From Streptomyces hawaiiensis (lineage in GTDB: Bacteria; Actinomycetota; Actinomycetes; Streptomycetales; Streptomycetaceae), in contig NZ_CP021978.1 of assembly GCF_004803895.1 (NCBI RefSeq), positions 310,001 through 374,000 of the forward strand: 64,000 bases of DNA, in the 5' to 3' direction. Below the pieces are notes generated by a model. The model saw only the letters and a list, made by a program, of their open reading frames with translations. It was not told the DNA's origin and searched no databases. Position 1 is the first letter of the stretch; each line of letters starts with the position of its first letter. Shown here piece by piece: positions 54,218 to 62,963 of the stretch. A program made the position numbers and the translations under genes.

Positions 54218-55216
54218 TCAGCGGCCGGCGAGGAACTGCAGCGTGTCGATCACGCGGTTCGAGAAGCCCCACTCGTTGTCGTACCAGGCGACCACCTTCA
54301 CGTGGCGGCCGTCGACACGGGTGAGAGCCGAATCGAAGATCGACGAGGCGGGATTGCCCACGATGTCGGAGGAGACGAGCGGGTCGTCGGAGTACTCCAG
54401 GACGCCGGCGAGCGGCCCCTGCGCCGCGGCACGGTAGGCCGCGAGCACGTCGTCACGGGTCACGTCGCGGGCGACCGTCGTGTTGAGTTCGACGATCGAG
54501 CCCACCGGCACCGGCACGCGGATCGAGTCGCCCGACAGCTTGCCGTCCAGGCCCGGCAGCACCAGGCCGATCGCCTTGGCGGCGCCGGTCGTGGTCGGCA
54601 CGATGTTGACGCCGGCCGCACGGGCGCGACGGGCGTCGCGGTGCGGGCCGTCCTGCAGGTTCTGCTCCTGCGTGTAGGCGTGCACCGTCGTCATGAACCC
54701 GTGCTCGATGCCCGCGAGGTCGTCGAGCACCTTGGCCAGCGGGGCGAGCGCGTTGGTGGTGCAGGAGGCGTTGGAGACGATCGTGTGCAGGTCCGGGTCG
54801 TAGGCGTCGGTGTTGACCCCGAACGCGAGGGTGACGTCGGCGCCGTCCGACGGCGCGCTGACCAGCACTTTCTTCGCGCCCGCGTCGAGGTGGGCGCGGG
54901 CGGCCTTGGCCGAGGTGAAGCGGCCGGTGGCTTCCAGGACGATGTCGACGCCGAGTTCGGCCCAGGGCAGCTGCGCCGGTTCGCGCTCGGCCAGCACAGT
55001 GATCCGGCGGCCGTCGACGACGAGGGTGTTCCCCTCGACGGACACCGGGCGCCCGAGGCGGCCGGCCGTGCTGTCGTAGGCGAGCAGCCGGGCGAGCGTG
55101 GCGGGCTCGGTGAGGTCGTTGACGGCCACGATCTCGAGGGCGCTGTCGCGCTCCAGCAGGGCGCGCAGCACATTGCGTCCGATGCGGCCGAATCCGTTGA
55201 TGGCGATGCGAGTCAT
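54218..55216 (-). CDS. gap: Glyceraldehyde-3-phosphate dehydrogenase, type I
   Basis: 332 aa, the normal length. Rossmann start INGFGRIGRNVLRA, catalytic SNASCTTNALAPLAK (Cys), TTVHAYTQEQ (His), and C-terminal WYDNEWGFSNR. It lies alone, convergent with the amidohydrolase, and follows a GlxA-type regulator gene on the same strand with a 97-bp gap. This is probably an extra gap paralogue rather than the glycolytic-operon copy, because pgk and tpi are absent. Confidence 0.95.
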   Translation of the reverse strand: MTRIAINGFGRIGRNVLRALLERDSALEIVAVNDLTEPATLARLLAYDSTAGRLGRPVSVEGNTLVVDGRRITVLAEREPAQLPWAELGVDIVLEATGRFTSAKAARAHLDAGAKKVLVSAPSDGADVTLAFGVNTDAYDPDLHTIVSNASCTTNALAPLAKVLDDLAGIEHGFMTTVHAYTQEQNLQDGPHRDARRARAAGVNIVPTTTGAAKAIGLVLPGLDGKLSGDSIRVPVPVGSIVELNTTVARDVTRDDVLAAYRAAAQGPLAGVLEYSDDPLVSSDIVGNPASSIFDSALTRVDGRHVKVVAWYDNEWGFSNRVIDTLQFLAGR

Positions 55217-55312
55217 AGGTGATGTCCCTTCCCTTCACCACCAGGCTCGCCCGCCGCTCACGCCGCCGACAGTGGCGCGATCGCCATGGTTCAAAAGGAT
55301 CCCGCCAGGGCG

Positions 55313-56269
55313 CTACTCGCCCTGGGTGAAGGTGCGCCGGTATTCGCTCGGGGTGGTGCCCAGGATGCGCTGGAAGTGCAGGCGCAGGTTCGCGCCGGTA
55401 CCGAGCCCGACGTCGGCGGCGATCTGTTCGACGCCGCGCTCGGAGCGCTCCAGTAGTTCGCGGGCCAGGTCGATGCGGGCGCGCATCACCCACTGCATCG
55501 GCGTGTAGCCGGTCTCCTCGACGAAGCGCCGGGAGAACGTGCGCGCCGAGACGCCGGCCTGCTGCGCCAGCAGGTCGAGGGAGAGGGGTTCGCCGAGCCG
55601 GTGCAGCGCCCACTCGCGGGTGGCTCCGAAGCGCTCGCCGAGCGGCTCGGGCACACTGCGCGGCACGTACTGGGCCTGGCCGCCGCTGCGGTAGGGGGCC
55701 GCGACCAGACGGCGGGCCGCGTGGTTCGAGGCTGCCACTCCGAGGTCGCCGCGCAGGATGTGCAGGCACAGGTCGATGCCGGAGGCGGCGCCGGCCGAGG
55801 TGAGCACGCTGCCCTCGTCGACGAACAGGACGTTCTCGTCGACCTGGATGAGCGGATGTCTGGCCGTGAGTGCTCGCGTGTAGTGCCAGTGCGTCGTGGC
55901 GCGTCTACCGTCGAGCAGGCCCGTGGCGGCGAGCGCGAAGGCTCCGGTGGAGATGGCGGCGAGCCGCGCGCCCCGGGCGTGAGCGGCGATCAGCGCATCG
56001 ACGACAGCCCGCGGAGGGCCCTCGCGGTCTGGGTGCCGGTACCCGGGGACGAAGACGATGTCCGCCCACGTCAGCGCGTCCAGGCCGTGGGCGACGGAGT
56101 ACGACAGGCCGTCGCCGCCGGTCACGAGACCGGGTGTCGCCCCGCACACCCGCACCTCGTACGGCATGCTCGCGCGGGTCGTGAAAACCTGCGCGGGAAT
56201 GCCGACATCGAGCGGCTTCGCACCCTCGAGCACGAGGACGGCGACGCGATGAAGACGGGAGGACGGCAC
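55313..56269 (-). CDS. GlxA-type AraC-family regulator (DJ-1/PfpI + HTH)
   Basis: 318 aa if started at the GTG at 56269 (VPSSRLHRVAVLVLEGAKPL); no convincing RBS, so the start is uncertain. The DJ-1/PfpI-like domain has HRVAVLVLEGAKPLDVG and ISTGAFALAATGLLDGRRATTHW, with Ser-Thr-Gly where the nucleophile would be. The AraC HTH is at the C-terminus (LDLLAQQAGVSARTFSRRF). It may control gap downstream. Confidence 0.9.
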   Translation of the reverse strand: MPSSRLHRVAVLVLEGAKPLDVGIPAQVFTTRASMPYEVRVCGATPGLVTGGDGLSYSVAHGLDALTWADIVFVPGYRHPDREGPPRAVVDALIAAHARGARLAAISTGAFALAATGLLDGRRATTHWHYTRALTARHPLIQVDENVLFVDEGSVLTSAGAASGIDLCLHILRGDLGVAASNHAARRLVAAPYRSGGQAQYVPRSVPEPLGERFGATREWALHRLGEPLSLDLLAQQAGVSARTFSRRFVEETGYTPMQWVMRARIDLARELLERSERGVEQIAADVGLGTGANLRLHFQRILGTTPSEYRRTFTQGE

Positions 56270-56745
56270 GAGAAAGAGGCTACGGGGGGCGTGGCGTCGA
56301 TCCGCCCACCGCCCGGGCCGGACGGACGACACCGGCCGGACTGCCTTCCGCCGTGCGGTCCACCGTCCGTCCGCTTGTTGAGGTGCTTCTGCGCCGTCTC
56401 CACTCGCTGGATGCCTGCCCGGGCACGGTCCACTGGGCGTTCCCGGCCCTCGGAATCGCCCTGGTGAGCCCGTCGCCAGAACGCGGGGGGGGAAGGCAAG
56501 TGGTCGCCCGGCCGGACCTCGTCGGCTCCCGGGCCCGGGAAGGCCGGCGTACGAAGCGCGGTTCGGCACGCGTGCCCTGGGTGTGCGGGATGAATCCGGA
56601 GCGGAGTCCATCATTTGTCCACGCATGACGATCAATGCGCCGCAGACCCTTCCCTTGTCATGCCCTCATCTGAAATCTTGCGTCGACCCATTCAGCCCAC
56701 GGCCCGGTCGGCGCCACCCCTTGCCCCGGGCTCTCGGAGGATGCT
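56270..56745. other. Gene-free stretch
   Basis: 476 bp between the divergent regulator and protease genes. Open frames continue through it but lack start sites and typical codon bias; I take it as promoter and spacer DNA. Confidence 0.5.
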
Positions 56746-58557
56746 GTGACAACCCCCCGCATATCCCAGCGCCGTCTCAGACGGTCGTTGCTGCCCGTCG
56801 CCGCTGCCGGAGCGGCTCTCGCGCTCGCCACGCCCGCCGGCGCGGCCGACGTGGACACCGGCCTTCCGCCGGGTCCGGCCGCGGCCCGCGCCGCCGTGCC
56901 CGCCCAGACCGCCGCCGGATGGGCCGCCGGCACCCGCTCCTACCTCGTCATCACCGCTGCCGGTGACACTTCGGCCGTACGCAACGCCGTGGCGGCGAAG
57001 GGCGGTTCGGTCTTCGCGCACTACGACGCGATCGGCGTGGTGGTCGCGCACTCCTCTTCGGCCGGCTTCGCCACCGCGATGCGCTCCGTCGCGGGTGTGC
57101 AGAAGGTCGGCGCGACCCGCACCTCGGACGTCCCCGCGGACGCCTACTCCCCCACCCTGCCGAGTGCCCCCGGGCAGTCGCCCACCAGTCTCACCGAGAC
57201 CGCGCGGTGGGACATGACCAGGATCAACGCCGACAAGGCCTGGGCCGTCAGCACCGGCTCGTCGTCCGTCAAGGTGGGTGTTCTCGACACCGGAGTGGAC
57301 GACCGGCACCAGGACATCGCGCCCAACTTCGACGCGTCAAACTCCGTTTCCTGCGCCTACGGCAAGGCCGACGCCCGTGCCGGAGCCTGGCGTGACGTCG
57401 GCACCCACGGCACACACGTGGCGGGCACCATCGCCGCCGCGAAGAACGGCAAGGGAGTGGTCGGTGTCGCGCCGGGCGTGACAATCGCCTCCGTGCGCAT
57501 CGCGGAGCCGGGCACCAGCATGTTCTTCGCCGAGAACACCATCTGCGGGTTCATGTGGGCCGGTGACCGCGGCTTCGACGTCACCAACAACAGCTATTAC
57601 ACGGACCCGTGGATGTTCAACTGTCCCGACGACCCGGACCAGGCGGCCATCATCGAGGGTGTGCGCCGCGCCCAGGAGTACGCGGAGGGCAAGGGCTCGC
57701 TCCAGGTCGCGGCAGCGGGCAACTCCAACTACGACCTGGCGAACAAGCGCACTGACAGCTCCAGCCCGAACGACTCCACCCCCGTCAACCGCACCATCAC
57801 GAACGCCTGCGTCGACATCCCGACGGAGCTGCCGGGCGTCGTGACCGTCGGGGCGATGGGCAACGGGAACATCAAGGCGTCCTACTCCAACTTCGGCCGG
57901 GACGTCATCGACGTCGGGGCCCCGGGCGGTGACGGAGCCTACGGCGTCTACTCCACGCTCCCCGGCGGCAAGTACGGGAACATGAACGGCACTTCGATGG
58001 CCTCACCGCATGTGGCCGGCGTCGCCGCGCTGCTGAAGAGTGCCGATCCGGCCGCCACCCCCGCTGAACTCCGTGCGCGACTGGGAAGCCAGGCCACGGA
58101 CACCGCGTGCCCGTCCGACAGCCGCTGCACCGGCACCACGGCGAAGAACGCCTTCTTCGGGGAGGGTCAGGTCGACGCGCTGAAGGCCGTCGGTGGCACC
58201 ACGCCGCAGCCCGGCCGGTACTTCGAGAACGCCACCGACGTCGCCGTCGCCGACAACGCCACGGTGGAGTCACCGATCACCGTGACCGGCGTGCCGGGCA
58301 ATGCCCCGGCCGCATTGAAGGTCGGTGTGGACGTCAAGCACACGTACCGCGGCGACCTGGTGCTGTCACTCGTCGCCCCTGACGGATCGGTCTACCCCCT
58401 GGAGGACTTCGCCGACGGCGACAGCGGGGACGACGTGGTGAAGTCGTACACCGTCGACGCCTCGTCGGAGACCGCGTCCGGTACGTGGAAACTGCGCGTC
58501 CGCGACATCGCCGCACAGGACACCGGGCGGATCGACACCTGGAACCTCACCTTCTAG
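56746..58557 (+). CDS. Secreted S8 subtilisin-like serine protease with P-domain
   Basis: 603 aa from the GTG at 56746 after GGAGG. Signal peptide to about residue 34 (TPAGAAD), an inhibitor-like propeptide at about 64-125, and a catalytic domain with D181 (VLDTGVDD), H221 (HGTHVAG) and S416 (GTSMASPHVAG). A C-terminal P/proprotein-convertase-type beta domain begins about residue 485 (PGRYFENATDVAVADNA) to the end (TWNLTF). It acts outside the cell; substrate unknown. Confidence 0.95.
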   Translation: MTTPRISQRRLRRSLLPVAAAGAALALATPAGAADVDTGLPPGPAAARAAVPAQTAAGWAAGTRSYLVITAAGDTSAVRNAVAAKGGSVFAHYDAIGVVVAHSSSAGFATAMRSVAGVQKVGATRTSDVPADAYSPTLPSAPGQSPTSLTETARWDMTRINADKAWAVSTGSSSVKVGVLDTGVDDRHQDIAPNFDASNSVSCAYGKADARAGAWRDVGTHGTHVAGTIAAAKNGKGVVGVAPGVTIASVRIAEPGTSMFFAENTICGFMWAGDRGFDVTNNSYYTDPWMFNCPDDPDQAAIIEGVRRAQEYAEGKGSLQVAAAGNSNYDLANKRTDSSSPNDSTPVNRTITNACVDIPTELPGVVTVGAMGNGNIKASYSNFGRDVIDVGAPGGDGAYGVYSTLPGGKYGNMNGTSMASPHVAGVAALLKSADPAATPAELRARLGSQATDTACPSDSRCTGTTAKNAFFGEGQVDALKAVGGTTPQPGRYFENATDVAVADNATVESPITVTGVPGNAPAALKVGVDVKHTYRGDLVLSLVAPDGSVYPLEDFADGDSGDDVVKSYTVDASSETASGTWKLRVRDIAAQDTGRIDTWNLTF

Positions 58558-58585
58558 CAAAGGGGTTCCGCCGAGCGCGGACGCT

Positions 58586-58622
58586 CCTCGCGGCCGGGCG
58601 GCATCACCGCCCCGCCGCGAGG
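58586..58622 (+). terminator. Hairpin terminator after the protease gene
   Basis: A 9-bp outer stem (CCTCGCGGC / GCCGCGAGG), extended by further GC pairs, begins 29 bp after the protease stop codon. Confidence 0.7.
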
Positions 58623-58820
58623 CCGTCGGCCAACCGGGGGAACATGTACGTGCTCGCCAGCAGCCCTGTGCCCAAAGCCGCTGCCTGCAGCACCTGGCGG
58701 ATCAGCCCCGTCGCCCGTGACACCACCGTGCCCAGTGCCATCAGCAGCGACGAACGGGCCAGGCCCCCCTTGTTCGGCTTGGTCCTGCGAGCGGCGTGCC
58801 GTCCCTTTGTCTGCTGACCC
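58604..58820 (-). pseudogene. murJ/mviN (lipid II flippase) N-terminal fragment
   Basis: The reverse strand reads RSSLLMALGTVVSRATGLIR then QVLQAAALGTGLLASTY, which is the first helix region of MurJ/MviN flippases (usual form RSSAVMAAGTIVSR..GFIRQ). It then leaves homology and stops at 58604; upstream an in-frame stop precedes it and no start exists. Full MurJ is over 500 aa, so this is a small remnant of an insertion or deletion event. Confidence 0.6.
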
Positions 58821-59027
58821 GCGGACGCTCACTCCGCCTCGGTCTTCGCCCCCTCCTGGCCGGAACCGGCGCCCACCCCTATACGGTCATCAAGTGACCC
58901 AGAGGCCACCACACTGCTGGCTGCTCAGACCCGGTCGATGTGCACGCTTCGCCGACTTCACCCGGGACGGTGGCCCCATCCTCATCTCCAGCCCCAACTT
59001 CCCGCGGCCTGCCTTTCGTTCGGGCCA

Positions 59028-60503
59028 TCACGCGTACTTCACCGGTTCCGTGACCTTCACCGGTTCCGTGCCGGCCGCACTGTGCCGCTCCGCCCAGGAC
59101 TCCAGGGCCGTACGGCAGGCGTGGTCGAGGTGGTGCAGGCCGGACAGGTCCAGCTCGACCGGGCGGTCCTGCGGCAGGTTCTCCAGGCTTTCGAGGATCT
59201 TCGGCAGCCGCAGGAACGTCGCATTGCCCGACAGGTAGACCTGGATCGGACCGGCGCCCTTGTCTATGACCTCCAGTTTGACGTGTGAAGCCTCCCAGGC
59301 CGTCTTGACGACCGCCAGAGCCAGACCGATGAGCACACCCTCAAACATGTTCACGACGACGATCGAGACGGCCGTGATCACGAGGATGAGTGCCTCGCCC
59401 TTGTGCTCCCGCCACAGCGTGACGATCTGACGGAACGGGATCAGCTTCCAGCCCGCGTGCATGAGGATGCCGGCCAGGGCGGGAATCGGAATCAGGGCCA
59501 GGGCCCACGGCATCGCCGCTGCGAACAGCAGCAGCCACACACCGTGCAGCACACGGGACGCCTTGGTCTTCGCGCCCGCGTGGACGTTGGCGGAGCTGCG
59601 CACGATCACCGCGGTCATCGGCAGCGCGCCGAGCAGACCGCACAGGGTGTTGCCCGCGCCCTGGGCGATCATCTCCTTGTTGTACTGGGTGCGTGGGCCG
59701 TCGTGCAGCCGGTCCACGGCCGCCGCGCTGAACAGGCTCTCGGCGGAGGCGATCAGTGCGAACGCGATGATGGTGCCCCAGATGGCAGGGACGGCCAGCT
59801 CACTGAGGGCTTCGGAGCCGGGCAGCTGGATGACGCCGAGCAGACCCTCGACCTGGACGGTGGCGACCGGCAGGTCGAGGGCGAGGGTGGCGACCGTGGC
59901 CAGGATGACCGCCGCGAGGGCGCCGGGCACGGTCCGCACCGCCTTCGGCGTCTTCTTCCACAGCACGACGACGACGATCGTGCCCGCGCCGATCGCGAGG
60001 GAGGTCAGGGCCTCGGTGCTGCCGAGCGCGTCGGCGAACGCCCCGGGCAGACCCGCGATCTTTCCGATCCCGGTCTCCGGCGCCTTCAGGCCCGCCGCCG
60101 CGTAGATCTGGCCGGCGATGATCACCAGGCCGATACCGCAGAGCATGCCCTCGACGACGGAGAGGGAGATCGCCCGGAACCAGCGGCCGATCTTCAGATA
60201 GCCCATGGCGAGCTGGAGCAGCCCGGCGAACAGCACGATCACGCCGAGCGTACCCAGGCCGAACTCGCTGACGGCCTCGAAGACGATCACGGTCAGGCCG
60301 GCGGCGGGCCCGGACACCTGAAGACTGCTGCCGGGCATCAACCCGGCGACGAGGCCGCCGACGATGCCGGTGATGAGGCCGAGTTCGGCCGGGACACCGG
60401 AGGCGACCGCCACGCCGACGCACAGCGGTACGGCGACCAGGAAGACGACGATCGACGCGAGGAAGTCCTGCCGCAGGTAAGGGAACTTGGACAGCATGGT
60501 CAT
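59028..60503 (-). CDS. SulP-family inorganic anion transporter with STAS domain
   Basis: 491 aa from the ATG at 60503 after GGGGAG; an adjacent TTG at 60506 is not needed. Multi-helix SulP core (LASIVVFLVAVPLCVGVAVA, GPAAGLTVIVFEAV, SLFSAAAVDRLHDGPRT), then a C-terminal STAS domain (PVELDLSGLHHLDHA). Prokaryotic members move bicarbonate, sulfate or dicarboxylates; SulP genes of this shape often import bicarbonate. No carbonic anhydrase lies beside it. Confidence 0.94.
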   Translation of the reverse strand: MTMLSKFPYLRQDFLASIVVFLVAVPLCVGVAVASGVPAELGLITGIVGGLVAGLMPGSSLQVSGPAAGLTVIVFEAVSEFGLGTLGVIVLFAGLLQLAMGYLKIGRWFRAISLSVVEGMLCGIGLVIIAGQIYAAAGLKAPETGIGKIAGLPGAFADALGSTEALTSLAIGAGTIVVVVLWKKTPKAVRTVPGALAAVILATVATLALDLPVATVQVEGLLGVIQLPGSEALSELAVPAIWGTIIAFALIASAESLFSAAAVDRLHDGPRTQYNKEMIAQGAGNTLCGLLGALPMTAVIVRSSANVHAGAKTKASRVLHGVWLLLFAAAMPWALALIPIPALAGILMHAGWKLIPFRQIVTLWREHKGEALILVITAVSIVVVNMFEGVLIGLALAVVKTAWEASHVKLEVIDKGAGPIQVYLSGNATFLRLPKILESLENLPQDRPVELDLSGLHHLDHACRTALESWAERHSAAGTEPVKVTEPVKYA

Positions 60504-60995
60504 CAACTCCCCTATATCTCGAAGGTGTCGCAGCGGTCAGGACGCTGTCCGAATAAGCGGGCGTTGTCGATGGGTTGCATGGTGGGGGACCTCCTGGCGC
60601 GCCGTGGGGTGCGCGTCGGACTTACCGGGCAGGGGTGTGGGGTGCTCTTTCGCCGGTGCAGAGGAAACGGACCTTTGGCCTTGGTGTGACGGGTTGTTTA
60701 GCACCACTACCTTTTGCCTGTACCAATGGTCAGTCAAAGGTGAGTCAAGAACACGTTAACTTGGCAAAGTCGATTGCGGGGTTAACTGAGCGCTTGCGGG
60801 ACCAGAGAGCCTGAAAACCGAAGTGGAGTTGGCGCGAAGCTGTCATTGCCCTAAGGAGAAGCACATTCATGCCCTCTTCCCGGAATCGAGCGTGAGTTCG
60901 TGAGCTGTGGTCACACAACCTTCACGCTCTCCCCTTCATCGGTCATGTCGTGACGGGGCACTCGGTCGGCGAAACCCAAGGAGGGGTGATCGGGT
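60504..60995. other. Gene-free, relatively AT-rich promoter region
   Basis: 492 bp before the SulP gene and the small membrane gene. The part at 60690-60790 is clearly more AT-rich, with two GTTAAC sites about 26 bp apart and TTGACT on the reverse strand, and probably holds the SulP promoter. No gene is supported here. Confidence 0.45.
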
Positions 60996-61190
60996 GTGAT
61001 CGTCGCTGTGGCCGTGTTGTTGCTGCCCGCGCTCGGGGGGCTGCTGGTTGGTATGACCTGGTGGGAGGAGCGGCTGTTCCGCGCTTCTGGCGTACCGCGT
61101 CACGCCGGCACCCGCCGTCACCTGCGGCTCGTCCGCGGAGGGCGTGACACCCCAGCGCGTGCCTCGGAGCAGCGGCGCCACGCCGCTTGA
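60996..61190 (+). CDS. Small single-helix membrane protein
   Basis: 64 aa from the GTG at 60996, 9 bp after a strong AAGGAGGGG site. The N-terminus is a hydrophobic helix (MIVAVAVLLLPALGGLLVG), then a short basic tail. The good RBS and a 10-bp-stem hairpin over its stop support a real gene. Function unknown. Confidence 0.55.
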   Translation: MIVAVAVLLLPALGGLLVGMTWWEERLFRASGVPRHAGTRRHLRLVRGGRDTPARASEQRRHAA

Positions 61191-61209
61191 TGAGTCGGTG
61201 TGGCGCCGC
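61172..61209. terminator. Hairpin between convergent genes
   Basis: GCGGCGCCAC / GTGGCGCCGC, a perfect 10-bp stem with an 18-nt loop, between the small membrane gene and the PAP2 gene. Confidence 0.6.
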
Positions 61210-61237
61210 GAACCGCGGTCGATAGGTGATACCGGCA

Positions 61238-61786
61238 CTAACGCCAGTAGCGCAGCACCAAGCGGGGAGTGGAGCGGACGAGCCAGGCGGCGGCCAGGCC
61301 GATGGCGGCGCCGGTGGCGACGTCGCTCGGATAGTGGGCGCCGCTCTGGACACGTTCGACGGCCACCATCGCGGTCGGCACCGCACACAGGGCACCGGCC
61401 GGCGGCCAGGTGGGGGCGACGGCCGCCGTGAACGCGACTGCGGCCGACGTGTGCCCGGACGGAAACGACGACGACTCGGGACGGTCCTCGACCTCGTCGT
61501 GCGGGATCCACTCCCTCGGCGGCCGGGGGCGGTCGGCCAGCCGCTTGCACACGCCGTTCGAGGCCACCTGGGCCACGGCCACCGCCGCCAGTCCGGCGGC
61601 TGCCGCCGTGCGGCCGCGCCGGCCGCCCCGCCAGGCCATCATCGCGGCCACGCCGCACCACAGCTTGGTGCCCTCCGCCATCTCCTCCACGGCCGACAGC
61701 GTGCCGTGGACGCTCGGCGAGGTCCACGCGGCCACCCGCTGCGTCAGACGGCGATCAGCCTCACCCAGTTCTGCCAGCAAGCCCAT
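61238..61786 (-). CDS. PAP2-family membrane phosphatase
   Basis: 182 aa. The three phosphatase signature parts are present: KRLADRPRP, FPSGHTSA and VQSGAHYPSDV, with several hydrophobic helices between. It would dephosphorylate a lipid phosphate such as phosphatidic acid or undecaprenyl pyrophosphate. Confidence 0.93.
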   Translation of the reverse strand: MGLLAELGEADRRLTQRVAAWTSPSVHGTLSAVEEMAEGTKLWCGVAAMMAWRGGRRGRTAAAAGLAAVAVAQVASNGVCKRLADRPRPPREWIPHDEVEDRPESSSFPSGHTSAAVAFTAAVAPTWPPAGALCAVPTAMVAVERVQSGAHYPSDVATGAAIGLAAAWLVRSTPRLVLRYWR

Positions 61787-61937
61787 GACCTCTGGGTATC
61801 CGCCGGATCAGCGGTCACACCCAAGATCTTCGGCAGCACCCGACACCATCAGGGACCGCCCTCGAGGCGACGCCGGTCCTCCTCGTCCCACTTCCCGGTG
61901 TCGCGCGGCCGGCTGGGCGCACGGGTCGGCCCGGCCG

Positions 61938-62963
61938 TCACGCGGAGGCCGGAGCCGCCGGTCCGACCAGTTCCGACAGCACGTCCTCCATGGTCACGAA
62001 GCCGATGACCGTGCCGCTCTGCCCCACGACGGCGGCCAGATGGCTGCCCTCGGCACGCAGGGCGGTGAGGGCGTCGTCCAGCGGGGTGTCGATGCGGACC
62101 TGGGTGACCTTGTGCAGCGCCGTGCGCGGGAAGAGCCGGTCGCGGTCGGTCAGGCCGAGGGTGTCCTTGATGTGCAGGTAGCCGAGGACTGTGCCCTCGG
62201 GGCCGGTGACCGGGAAGCGGGAGAAGCCCGCCTCGGCGGCCAGTCGTTCCAGCCGTGCCGGGGTGATCGTGTGGTCGACGGTACGCATCCGCCGCGCCGG
62301 GACCACGATCTCGCCCACCGGCCGTGTACCCAGCTCCAGTGCGTCGCGCAGCCGCTCGCCGTCGGCGGGTCCGAGCAGGCCGGCCTCGCTGGAATCGAGG
62401 ACCATGCGGGCGAGCTGGTCGTCGGTGAAGGCCGACTCGACCCCGTCCTTCGGCTCCACGCGCAGCAGTTTCAGCAGGACGTTGGCGAAGGCGTTGATCC
62501 CGAACACGAACGGTCGCAGCGCCCGGGTCAGGGCCACCAGCGGCGGGGCCAGCAGCAGGGCGCTGGGCACGGGCGCGGCGAGCGCGATGTTCTTCGGGAC
62601 CATCTCGCCGATCAGCATGTGCAGATACGTGGCGAGGGTGAGCGCGATGACGAACGCGATCGGGTGCACCAGGCCGTGCGGGATGTTGGCGGCTTCGAAG
62701 CCGGGCTCCAGCAGGTGTGCGATGGCGGGCTCGGCTACCGCGCCGAGCATCAGCGAGGAGACGGTGATGCCGAGCTGGGCGGTGGCCATCATCTGGGAGA
62801 GGTGCTCCAGCGCCCACAGCGTCATCCGCGCCCGCTTGTCGCCCGCCTGGGCGTGGGGTTCGATCTGGCTGCGGCGTACGGAGACCAGGGCGAACTCGGC
62901 GCCGACGAAGAACGCGTTGGTCAGCAGCGTCAGGGCGCCGACGGCCAGTTGGAGCGCGGTCAT
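61938..62963 (-). CDS. CNNM/CorC-type (hemolysin family) membrane protein
   Basis: 341 aa. The ATG at 62963 overlaps the stop of the next upstream gene (ATGA). N-terminal CNNM transmembrane domain (LTNAFFVGAEFALVSVRRSQ, LIGEMVPKNIAL), then two CBS domains (VDHTITPARLERLAAEAGFS; LRAEGSHLAAVVGQSGTVIG). Members handle divalent cations such as magnesium or cobalt. Pairs with the gene at 62960. Confidence 0.92.
   Translation of the reverse strand: MTALQLAVGALTLLTNAFFVGAEFALVSVRRSQIEPHAQAGDKRARMTLWALEHLSQMMATAQLGITVSSLMLGAVAEPAIAHLLEPGFEAANIPHGLVHPIAFVIALTLATYLHMLIGEMVPKNIALAAPVPSALLLAPPLVALTRALRPFVFGINAFANVLLKLLRVEPKDGVESAFTDDQLARMVLDSSEAGLLGPADGERLRDALELGTRPVGEIVVPARRMRTVDHTITPARLERLAAEAGFSRFPVTGPEGTVLGYLHIKDTLGLTDRDRLFPRTALHKVTQVRIDTPLDDALTALRAEGSHLAAVVGQSGTVIGFVTMEDVLSELVGPAAPASA

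Noticed and set aside
55260..55312. Riboswitch or attenuator between gap and the GlxA gene
   Set aside because: The 97-bp gap shows no convincing stem set.
60537..60737. 66-codon open frame on the reverse strand upstream of SulP
   Set aside because: No RBS or recognisable domain, lies in AT-rich promoter DNA, and its codons do not show Streptomyces bias.
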